Position numbers and translations under genes: made by a program. Below are positions 1 through 5,312 of a DNA stretch of 5,312 nt, piece after piece. Origin of the DNA: Acidobacteriota bacterium (GTDB taxonomy: Bacteria; Acidobacteriota; Terriglobia; Bryobacterales; Bryobacteraceae); contig JAJYKC010000243.1 in assembly GCA_021788955.1 (NCBI GenBank), forward strand, positions 1-5,312, given 5' to 3'. The first letter of the stretch is position 1; the number at the start of each line of letters is the position of its first letter. The notes under the pieces are model-generated. The model searched no databases, was not told the origin of the DNA, and saw only the letters and a program-made list of their open reading frames with translations.

Positions 1-817
1 GGAATGAGGCTGCGGCATGAGTCTTGATCGAATCCGTTGATCGACGACGGCTGAACCCTGGCTCCTTATCAAGGCGGGCCAGATGACTGAAATCCGGCGC
101 CGGCCGGTTGTAGGTGTCGTTCGGAGGCTGCCTTCGGCAAAATCTTCACCCTCCGCGGCATGCACGCTTTCCGGTTGAAGCGATACAGCGAGGAACAAGG
201 TTAACGTGATTTATTGGCCAGCGAGCACGCGCATCCATCCCACAACGATGCGCCATATGCCCCAGCGGCTCTGACGTCACGCGACGTTGCCGGCGGTAGA
301 AATGCGTAGATCAGGTCACACTTTACATGGCAAGTCATCACGTCAGACGTCCGGCGGCGATGCCTACCGGTCCGAGACCATCACATCTCCCTGAGAGCAA
401 TAGTATGCAGATACCCGCGGCGGAACTCACGTCTCAGAACGGGTGGATGTTCGACAAGATAAAGGCCGGTGAAACACTCCTAAGCCGTTATAACGGTGAG
501 CCATCAGGTGGCAAGAGATCCGCCGGAATCAAGCGTGGAGCGGGAGCCGGCAGTAGCAGGAGCGCGCCGAGGAGACGTCCGGTCCTTTAAACGTTTCGAT
601 TGCAGATGCGGACACCCGCCGAAGGCGGCATGAAAATTGCACGTCAAGTGTTGTGTGTAGACTATGAAGCACTACAGGGGCAAAAATAACGACGTCCCGA
701 CCGGCCTGATGAGTTCTTTTGTGAGTCACCATTGTGGCGATCCGGCTGGTGATTCGATGATCGTCGGCGAACGGCTCTGGCCGTTTCGCGGCCCAGAAAT
801 GATTAGAATCGAAGGAT
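1..817. other. Gene-poor region upstream of the cytochrome c gene
   Basis: I see no convincing gene here. All three forward frames close within a few codons of the left edge. Two reverse frames stay open from the edge for roughly 150-210 bp, but their translations are arginine-rich and low in recognisable motifs. A forward open frame at 327-590 (87 codons) lacks a good ribosome binding site and ends in an Arg/Gly/Ser-rich tail, so it is probably chance. The stretch holds a 12-bp palindrome at 485-496 and small GC hairpins, for example CCGCC-GAA-GGCGG at 616-628. A weak promoter-like pair lies before the cytochrome gene: TTGCAC at 637-642 with TAGACT at 658-663, spacing 15. The region may be a long regulatory spacer or decayed DNA. 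Confidence 0.5.
485..496. repeat. Perfect 12-bp palindrome CCGTTATAACGG
   Basis: The sequence CCGTTATAACGG is a perfect dyad with an AT-rich centre and GC-rich ends, a form common for dimeric regulator sites. It lies inside the gene-poor region, about 335 bp before the cytochrome c start, so it is far from any obvious promoter. A 12-bp perfect palindrome can occur by chance at low frequency in a window of this size. The symmetry is seen directly; a binding role is only a guess. Confidence 0.25.
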
Positions 818-824
818 AGGAGAG
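818..824 (+). promoter_or_regulatory. Ribosome binding site of the cytochrome c gene
   Basis: AGGAGAG sits 6 nt before the ATG at 831. It is the clearest Shine-Dalgarno sequence in the window and fixes the cytochrome c start. A TAGAAT hexamer at 804-809 looks like a -10 box, but it would leave a very short leader and I see no matching -35 box. Confidence 0.8.
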
Positions 825-830
825 TAGAAA

Positions 831-1133
831 ATGAGATCAGTCGCAATATTTCTTGCATTTTGTGGACTTGGGTTAGCCTCCGCGCCGGAAGGGAAGGCGG
901 TATTCGAAGCCCGATGCCAGCCGTGCCACGGCGCCAACGGTGAAGGGAAGGCTGCGATCGCGAAGATGTTCAAAGTCGAGATGCATCCGCTGGCTTCCAA
1001 GGAGGTTCAGTCGAAGGCCGACGCAGAGTTGAAGAAGGTCATTACCGCCGGAACCGGAAAGATGAAGCCTGTAAGCGGACTGTCCGCCAAGCAGGTCGAC
1101 GATGTTGTCGCCTTCGTTCGTACACTCAAATAA
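831..1133 (+). CDS. Exported monoheme c-type cytochrome (class I)
   Basis: This is a small periplasmic electron-transfer protein of 100 residues. Residues 1-18 form a Sec signal peptide: Arg2, a hydrophobic core, then a small-residue cleavage site near Ala16-Ser-Ala18. The mature part is about 82 residues, the size of a minimal class I cytochrome c. The heme-attachment motif CQPCH is at residues 29-33, with His33 as proximal ligand, followed by the typical GANGEGK. Met78 in GKMKP is the likely distal ligand. The C-terminal helix (about 85-99, LSAKQVDDVVAFVRTL) matches the closing helix of the fold. The heme must be attached outside the cytoplasm by a cytochrome c maturation system encoded elsewhere. 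A good AGGAGAG site sets the start. The gene seems to stand alone, with a strong hairpin shortly after the stop. Family assignment is firm; the redox partner cannot be told from this window. Confidence 0.93.
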   Translation: MRSVAIFLAFCGLGLASAPEGKAVFEARCQPCHGANGEGKAAIAKMFKVEMHPLASKEVQSKADAELKKVITAGTGKMKPVSGLSAKQVDDVVAFVRTLK

Positions 1134-1164
1134 CAGGCGCGCCTTTCGGATAACATAGTCGGTG

Positions 1165-1199
1165 GTTGGACCGGGGAAGCGACGCTTTCCCGGTCCAAC
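1165..1199 (+). terminator. Strong hairpin after the cytochrome c gene (terminator-like, no T-run)
   Basis: Positions 1165-1180 pair with 1184-1199 to give a 16-bp stem around a GAC triloop; the only imperfection is one G-T wobble (1176 with 1188). It starts 31 bp after the cytochrome stop codon. The arms carry GTTGGACCGG and its complement. No run of T follows on the + strand, nor on the - strand beyond 1165, so it is not a textbook intrinsic terminator. It could end the cytochrome transcript, protect its 3' end, or act as a processing site. The pairing is seen directly; the role is inferred. Confidence 0.55.
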
Positions 1200-1407
1200 G
1201 GCGCCTTATGAGCCCTTCCGGATCATCAAAGTCGCCCCTCCCGCCGCCGGCCTCAGAACCGGCAATGCCGCTATCTCGGATCTTAGCGGGCCAGGTTTAT
1301 CGGGACATCTGGTCTGGTTCCTCGAACATACACGGGCCGACTGCCTGGTATCCGAACGGACTAATTCCCGAGTAAGTTCCCTTGTTAAATCAAGAATGGG
1401 CTACTGC

Positions 1408-2217
1408 ATGAATGCGTTCCGCATCGCACTGGCCAACTTGCCTTATCCGGCGAGCCGCGAGGACTCTGCCGCGCGGGCGGAGAACGCTATAGCGGACGCC
1501 GGGCAGGCCGGCGCCCGCATCGTTTGCTTCCCGGAGTGCTACGTACCGGGGTATCGGGCCCACGGCAAACAAGTGACGGCGCCGGATGCCGCCTTTCTCG
1601 AGCGCGCGTGGGAACGGGTGGCCGCGGCAGCAGGGAAGGCAGGGATCGCGGTGATCCTCGGGACAGAACGGATCGTGGAAGGGGCCTTGCGAATCTCGGC
1701 GTTGGTCGTGAGATCGGACGGAACCGTTGCCGGGTTTCAGGACAAGGTGCAGATCGATCCTTCCGAGGAGAGCGTGTACACGGCGGGCGCTGGCCGGCGA
1801 GTCTTCACGACCGATGGAGTGAAGTTCGGCATCGCGATCTGCCATGAAGGATGGCGGTATCCGGAGACGGTCCGATTCGCGGCGCAACGCGGAGCCAGGA
1901 TCGTTTTCCATCCTCATTTTCACGAGGCCGAGCCCGGCGGCTACCGTCCCGTGCGTTTCGCCGATCCGGCGAACACGTTTCATGAAAAGGCCATACTGTG
2001 CCGGGCCGCCGAGAACACCTGCTACGTCGCGACGGTGAACTGCGCTGGCGACGGTTCGCCGACCACGTCGGCGATCGTCAGCCCGGATGGGACATTGCTT
2101 TGTTATCAGCCGTACGGGGAGGAAGGGTTGCTTGTGGCGAACTTGGATCTCGATGCGGCGACGGGTTTGCTCGCGTCGCGGTGCAAGGCGCCCTACGAGA
2201 TGGCGGATGAATTTTAG
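1408..2217 (+). CDS. Carbon-nitrogen hydrolase (nitrilase superfamily amidohydrolase)
   Basis: This cytoplasmic enzyme of 269 residues should cleave a non-peptide C-N bond (amide, carbamoyl or nitrile); the substrate is unknown. The Glu-Lys-Cys triad is visible: Glu43 in CFPECYVPGY, Lys113 in FQDKVQID, and nucleophile Cys145 in GIAICHEGWRYPE. Glu120 or Glu121 is the likely second glutamate of the superfamily. The C-terminal part has FHEKAILCRAAEN, then the SPDG turn and a closing strand near residues 240-255. Length fits a single-domain family member. The usual strand-end motif after Cys reads HPHFH (168-172), which is less common. The start is uncertain: ATG 1408 precedes the first strand directly and ATG 1396 is four codons earlier; neither has a good ribosome binding site. 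The frame is open back to a GTG at 1162, but that stretch contains the hairpin and does not resemble the family. The stop overlaps the next gene by 11 bp. Confidence 0.9.
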   Translation: MNAFRIALANLPYPASREDSAARAENAIADAGQAGARIVCFPECYVPGYRAHGKQVTAPDAAFLERAWERVAAAAGKAGIAVILGTERIVEGALRISALVVRSDGTVAGFQDKVQIDPSEESVYTAGAGRRVFTTDGVKFGIAICHEGWRYPETVRFAAQRGARIVFHPHFHEAEPGGYRPVRFADPANTFHEKAILCRAAENTCYVATVNCAGDGSPTTSAIVSPDGTLLCYQPYGEEGLLVANLDLDAATGLLASRCKAPYEMADEF

Positions 2218-2938
2218 AGGAGCCTGGGCGATCCTGCTCGCCTGCTCGATCTGCTTTCCGCTGGTAGCGCAAAGTGAACGCGGATTGGTCCGTGTTCCGT
2301 TCGTCGGGTGCAAGTCAGTGGGTCAAGCGGGCCCGCACGACGCGCCAGAAGGGCGACCCGTACTCGCGGAGACGAGTGCCGAGGCTGCTTCACGGCTGGC
2401 ATACTACCGGGCAGCCCAAGGGATCGGGGGTCTAGGCCCGAGAGGCTGGTCCTGCCTTGGCGATTACGGTTCGGGCGGTGCCATCCTGCTCATCAGCCCC
2501 GAACCGCCTGAACGTATAGAGGAGTCCACGAGGGATCTTGGAGCCCCAGTTATCGAGATTAACTTTCGGTCCAGCGGCACTTCCGGCAGATATGACGTCG
2601 CCAGGGTCATTGCGCGCGTGTTTCCCGCGCATATGGCGTTCGTCAGGCGAGTACAAAGGTGGTTTCCCGTGCAGCAGTACCCGGTTGGCCCGTACCCACA
2701 CGACAAGCTGACGTACCGGAGCGATTCCGTTGTCGAGTACGAGACCCCAGCTCAGGCCGATGGCTTGGGCACGTACTCCTGGCTTAAGAAAAACGACAGC
2801 CCAATTCGCGGAGTAGCGATCCTCCTCGGACCAACGCCGGATTTACTGTTTGTTGCCGCGCGCCTTCCCCAGAACATACGCTACCTTACGCGTGCCGTCA
2901 TCAGGCAGGCGGAGCGTGAGACTGCGATCCAGTACTGA
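2207..2938 (+). CDS. Exported protein of unknown function, coupled to the hydrolase gene
   Basis: I do not recognise a named family with confidence. The 243-residue product begins with a Sec signal peptide (Arg4, hydrophobic core about 7-20, likely cleavage near Ala21-Gln22). The mature part is soluble, without further membrane segments. It has a VPFVGC motif (Cys35), LAYYRA (64-69), GWSCLGDYGSGG with Cys83, GRYDVARVIARVFP, then PYPHDKLTYRSDSVVEY and GLGTYSWLKK near the C-terminus. Cys35 and Cys83 are the only cysteines clearly in the mature N-terminal part and could form a disulfide. I recall similar short exported hypothetical proteins in other bacteria, but cannot name a domain. The start is chosen because it gives a clean signal peptide right at the hydrolase stop, with an 11-bp overlap and a weak GAGATGG site at 2197-2203. 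That arrangement suggests translational coupling. Upstream in-frame ATGs lie wholly inside the hydrolase and are unlikely. Confidence 0.8.
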   Translation: MNFRGAWAILLACSICFPLVAQSERGLVRVPFVGCKSVGQAGPHDAPEGRPVLAETSAEAASRLAYYRAAQGIGGLGPRGWSCLGDYGSGGAILLISPEPPERIEESTRDLGAPVIEINFRSSGTSGRYDVARVIARVFPAHMAFVRRVQRWFPVQQYPVGPYPHDKLTYRSDSVVEYETPAQADGLGTYSWLKKNDSPIRGVAILLGPTPDLLFVAARLPQNIRYLTRAVIRQAERETAIQY

Positions 2939-2944
2939 ACGCGA

Positions 2945-4315
2945 TTACTTCGATTCGAGCAGGAACGCGGGAGCGAGACCGGCGAGCGTTGAGAACCCGT
3001 TTGGCCCCCCGGCGGTCAACCACGCCGAAGCACCCTGCACCTTCCCCAGGTAGGAGTGCGGGTGAACGTCCACGTTCAACTCACGCATTTCCAGATGCCC
3101 GTACGTCAGCATCGGAAACAGAGCGCGAACCGGCTCGACGTATTCCTGCACCACATACGGGCTGCGCATCGCGATACGGAGCGCGCGCTCCCAGTGGGAC
3201 GCGTCGACAGTGGCGCCGTGGAATGTCGCCAACTCGGCGGTGTCGTCGTTCGGACGCAGCACCAGCTTGGCCTGGTTCTTCAGGATGAAGTCCGGCAGGT
3301 CGATAGTCTCGCCCTGATAGGTCGTCTTCGAAGCGGAAACCACGCGGGTCCAGGGAATGAACTCGCGGATGGTGCGACGCTCAAGGGCCGGGAAGGATGC
3401 GGTGATCGCTTCGTCGGTCAGCAGATCGAAGATTGAGCGTTTCTGAGCGATTTCCGAGCGGAAGTTGTTCACGAAGCACGCCGCCCCTTCGCGGTAGGCG
3501 CGCAGCAAAGGATGCGAAAGGTCGAAGCGTACCAGGAACTCTTGAACGCGCAGACGCCGGAAAACGAGATCGATGGCGAAACCCTCGCGGGACAGAACGC
3601 CGTTGCGGTATTCAAGCTGGTCCGCGCTGGCCACTACTGCTTCATAGCCCTGGCTGCGGAAGAATTCAGCAATCAGGTAATTCTCGGTCGATTCAGACGT
3701 CTGGAACGGCTGCCGGAACTCGAGAATCCCTATCTGCGGCTTCTTTGTGCCGCCCCACTCCTTGTAAGCCTTGAGGAGCGCTGAAAGCAGGGGCTTTGCT
3801 CCCCCGAGTTTCGAAAGCTTGTACTTTTTCCGGAATTCGCGGACCGGGGGCGCCTCGTAGAAGAGGTCGGAAACATGGCCGGCAAACGCGACTCCTACGG
3901 GAGTCTCTGAGCTGTATTCGGCAAAGCGCATGGTGCCATTGTTCAGATGAGTGCCGAACAGGCTCGTCACGGCAAGATACGGGTAGCCGGGATCCACGGC
4001 GGCCAGCATCTTCTCCGCGGGCAGAAGCTGCATACGGGAAAGCAGACCAGGGTTAGAAAGCGCGGTGCGTTCGAGGCGGTCGATCGCCGACGAAAGCGTC
4101 TCGCACGTGCTCGAAAGAGACGTGTACTGGCGCTGCGTCAGAAAATGGGGGCGCAGGACCGGAGACACGGGACGTCCGCCAAGCGACAACTTCTGTTGCT
4201 TCATCGTCTCCTGCAGCGCGTGCGCCCAACCCAGATCGCGGTAAGGCTCAGCTTCCAGGAGTCGGTGGTACCGGGCGATCGCCTCGCCCACCTGCGACAT
4301 GCTCTTGCTCTTCAT
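2945..4315 (-). CDS. Circularly permuted ATP-grasp-like protein, function unknown
   Basis: This 456-residue cytoplasmic protein resembles permuted ATP-grasp enzymes of the glutathionylspermidine-synthase type, which join a carboxylate to an amine using ATP. Visible landmarks: FAEYSSETPVG (131-141, usually YNA(E/D)TP(A/T)), ILEFRQPFQT (197-206), NNFRSEIAQK (283-292), VLRPNDD (352-358, usually VLKPND), PYVVQEYV (386-393) and RELNVDVHPH (411-420). The glycine-rich loop expected right after PNDD is replaced by TAELATFHG, so ATP binding may be altered. The Asn of the YNA motif is Ser134 or nearby. I do not know whether these changes are shared by the whole subfamily. Start: ATG 4315 is preferred; ATG 4300 has a weak AAGAG site before it, and a TTG at 4423 would add a 36-residue hydrophobic N-terminus. 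The gene faces the exported unknown protein with 6 bp between stops. Fold assignment is moderate; substrate is unknown. Confidence 0.75.
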   Translation of the reverse strand: MKSKSMSQVGEAIARYHRLLEAEPYRDLGWAHALQETMKQQKLSLGGRPVSPVLRPHFLTQRQYTSLSSTCETLSSAIDRLERTALSNPGLLSRMQLLPAEKMLAAVDPGYPYLAVTSLFGTHLNNGTMRFAEYSSETPVGVAFAGHVSDLFYEAPPVREFRKKYKLSKLGGAKPLLSALLKAYKEWGGTKKPQIGILEFRQPFQTSESTENYLIAEFFRSQGYEAVVASADQLEYRNGVLSREGFAIDLVFRRLRVQEFLVRFDLSHPLLRAYREGAACFVNNFRSEIAQKRSIFDLLTDEAITASFPALERRTIREFIPWTRVVSASKTTYQGETIDLPDFILKNQAKLVLRPNDDTAELATFHGATVDASHWERALRIAMRSPYVVQEYVEPVRALFPMLTYGHLEMRELNVDVHPHSYLGKVQGASAWLTAGGPNGFSTLAGLAPAFLLESK

Positions 4316-4474
4316 TCGATTCGTGCGTACAACATCCGGCGGCGCCACGCTTCCTGTGGACGTTTCACGCGACGCCTGCTGTACGGCTTGTGCCAAGATT
4401 CCTAACCACAGTATCGCACGCAAGTCACAGGGTTGTGAAGCAAGCCGATCCGGAATATTGGATTCAAACCTATG

Positions 4475-4504
4475 ATTCTAATAGCTTTAAATAGATTTTT
4501 GGAA
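4475..4504 (-). promoter_or_regulatory. Candidate promoter of the ATP-grasp-like gene
   Basis: The gap between the two - strand genes has a distinctly AT-rich patch at about 4455-4505. Read on the - strand, TTCCAA (4504-4499) and TAGAAT (4480-4475) are 18 bp apart. The -10 box matches the sigma-70 consensus at 5 of 6 positions, the -35 box at only 3 of 6. Transcription would start near 4468, about 150 nt before the ATG at 4315 or about 45 nt before the TTG at 4423. The AT-rich patch is seen; the promoter call is tentative. Confidence 0.3.
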
Positions 4505-4531
4505 TTCTGGCGGGGAATGGGGTAATGGCCG

Positions 4532-5110
4532 CTAACGTGCTTGACTCTTCACCGGCGGCATGACGTAGAGGTAGACAGTGTGGACGTGAGAGTCGGTTTC
4601 GGCTTCTTCGACGCGGTTCGGCTTCCAACCCGGTACGGGGTAGTCGTGGGCGACCACGCGGGCGCCCGGTTTGAGGAACTTTTCCAAGCGGGGACGGAGT
4701 CCCTCGTTGGAGGAGCGCATGAGGTATAAAGTGACGACGTCGGCATCACTCAAGTCGACGTCGAGGAGGTCTCCGTGGATCAGTCGGATGTGGTTCTGGA
4801 GGCCAAAGAGATTGATGCGCTCCTGAGCGCGCTTATAAATCTTCTCGTTGAGTTCGACCCCAACGGCTTTTGCTTGATACTTCCGAACCGCCGCAATCAG
4901 GACGCGTCCGTCGCCGCAGCCGAGGTCATACAACACCTCGCCGGGTTTGAGGTTTGCGATTTCCAGCATGCGGTCCACGACGGGTTCCGGTGAGGGAACA
5001 TAAGGCGCCAGGCTACGGGAGTAGGTGCTCCCCAGGCCCTGTGCGGAAGCCAAGCTGGTTGCCCCGGCCACCAGCAACAAGACCATCGCAATGATCCTCA
5101 TTGTCCTCAT
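4532..5110 (-). CDS. Exported class I SAM-dependent methyltransferase
   Basis: The 192-residue product has a Rossmann-type methyltransferase domain behind a Sec signal peptide. Residues 1-23 have basic Arg2 and Arg5, a hydrophobic core and an Ala-Ser-Ala cleavage site at 21-23. The conserved entry motif PYVPSPEPVVDRML (36-49) precedes motif I DLGCGDG (62-68), which binds S-adenosylmethionine. Glu86 in GVEL is the acidic residue expected to bind the ribose. HGD (112-114) follows, then DVVTLYLM (124-131) and LKPGARVVAHDYPVPGW (146-162). The layout recalls the small ATPSCKMT/FAM173-like lysine methyltransferase group, so a protein lysine may be the target; this is inference. The domain is complete. 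The oddity is export, since SAM is a cytoplasmic cofactor. Start: ATG 5110, with AGAGGG 12 nt upstream; ATG 5101 is an alternative. It follows the partial upstream gene by 16 bp, so the two are probably co-transcribed. Confidence 0.88.
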   Translation of the reverse strand: MRTMRIIAMVLLLVAGATSLASAQGLGSTYSRSLAPYVPSPEPVVDRMLEIANLKPGEVLYDLGCGDGRVLIAAVRKYQAKAVGVELNEKIYKRAQERINLFGLQNHIRLIHGDLLDVDLSDADVVTLYLMRSSNEGLRPRLEKFLKPGARVVAHDYPVPGWKPNRVEEAETDSHVHTVYLYVMPPVKSQAR

Positions 5111-5122
5111 ACTTCGTGCAGA

Positions 5123-5128
5123 CCCTCT
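5123..5128 (-). promoter_or_regulatory. Probable ribosome binding site of the methyltransferase gene
   Basis: AGAGGG on the - strand overlaps the TAG stop of the upstream gene and ends 12 nt before the ATG at 5110. The spacing is longer than ideal. The overlap of stop codon and binding site suggests reinitiation by ribosomes leaving the upstream gene. Confidence 0.4.
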
Positions 5129-5312
5129 ATTGAGTAGAGATGGATGAAGCCGACCGCTCGTTCCTTGATTTTACGACACGGCTGACAATGTCGTTGACGG
5201 CCGAGTACAGGTCGCGGGGCTCCGTGATGGTGTACTCGCTTCCACGCAGGCTCCTGACAGCCTTGCTGATCGTGTCACGCCACGGGATCGACTGCGGGTC
5301 CCGATTGTAGTT
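5127..5312 (-). CDS. C-terminal end of an unidentified protein (5' end beyond the window)
   Basis: The frame is open from the right edge to a TAG at 5129-5127, giving the last 61 residues of a protein. The translation begins NYNRDPQSIPWRDTISKAV and contains YTITEPRDLYSAVNDIVSRVV, a balanced, amphipathic sequence typical of a real globular C-terminal helix, then a Ser/Arg-rich tail. I do not recognise the family from this piece. The gap to the methyltransferase is 16 bp on the same strand, which supports both its reality and a shared transcript. Without the 5' part the function cannot be called. Confidence 0.6.
   Translation of the reverse strand, partial: NYNRDPQSIPWRDTISKAVRSLRGSEYTITEPRDLYSAVNDIVSRVVKSRNERSASSISTQ

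Noticed and set aside
1..210. Reverse frame open from the left edge
   Set aside because: It could be a partial gene, but the translation is Arg/Ser/Thr-rich with no motif, and a start would have to be a GTG without a clear ribosome binding site.
327..590. Forward open frame of 87 codons
   Set aside because: There is no ribosome binding site, the tail is Arg/Gly/Ser-rich and no motif is recognisable. It looks like a chance frame in GC-rich DNA.
529..858. Reverse open frame of 109 codons before the cytochrome gene
   Set aside because: It overlaps the cytochrome c ribosome binding site and start on the opposite strand, and shows no family features.
1390..2313. Long reverse open frame of 307 codons opposite the hydrolase
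   Set aside because: It is the antisense shadow of a gene with intact catalytic residues, and its translation is Arg/His/Pro-rich without any domain.
3947..4405. Forward open frame of 152 codons opposite the ATP-grasp-like gene
   Set aside because: It is an Arg-rich shadow of the real reverse gene, with no ribosome binding site or domain.
4505..4531. Possible terminator after the methyltransferase gene
   Set aside because: The G-rich run allows only weak, poorly spaced pairing, and no clean stem followed by T residues is visible.
1..5312. CRISPR array, tRNA or rRNA genes, intact insertion sequence
   Set aside because: I saw no regularly spaced direct repeats, no cloverleaf-like sequence, and no transposase with paired terminal inverted repeats.

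Overview
The window is a moderately GC-rich bacterial chromosomal segment. It has compact genes, Shine-Dalgarno-type starts where these are visible, and several Sec-type signal peptides. The protein set resembles a soil Acidobacteriota of the Solibacter/Bryobacter type: a small exported cytochrome c, a nitrilase-fold amidohydrolase, a permuted ATP-grasp-like protein and an exported SAM methyltransferase. That assignment is an inference from remembered family resemblance, not from any search.

Layout, left to right. Positions 1 to about 817 hold no gene I can support; the stretch contains a 12-bp palindrome and some small hairpins. Next, on the + strand, come a single-heme exported cytochrome c (831-1133), a gap of about 270 bp with a strong 16-bp hairpin (1165-1199), a carbon-nitrogen hydrolase (1408-2217) and an exported protein of unknown function (2207-2938) whose start overlaps the hydrolase stop by 11 bp. 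Facing these on the - strand are the 3' end of an unidentified gene (5312-5127, cut by the window edge), an exported class I methyltransferase (5110-4532) and a circularly permuted ATP-grasp-like protein (4315-2945). The two opposing sets meet at 2938/2945 with only 6 bp between stop codons.

How the genes may work together. The hydrolase and the exported unknown protein are probably translationally coupled. The unknown partial gene and the methyltransferase are 16 bp apart and probably form one operon. The ATP-grasp-like gene lies about 216 bp beyond the methyltransferase and has an AT-rich candidate promoter of its own. I see no single pathway that joins all the genes. The points most worth attention are the altered glycine-rich loop in the ATP-grasp-like protein, the signal peptide on the methyltransferase, and the exported unknown protein coupled to a nitrilase-family enzyme. 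No RNA gene, CRISPR array or intact mobile element was seen.
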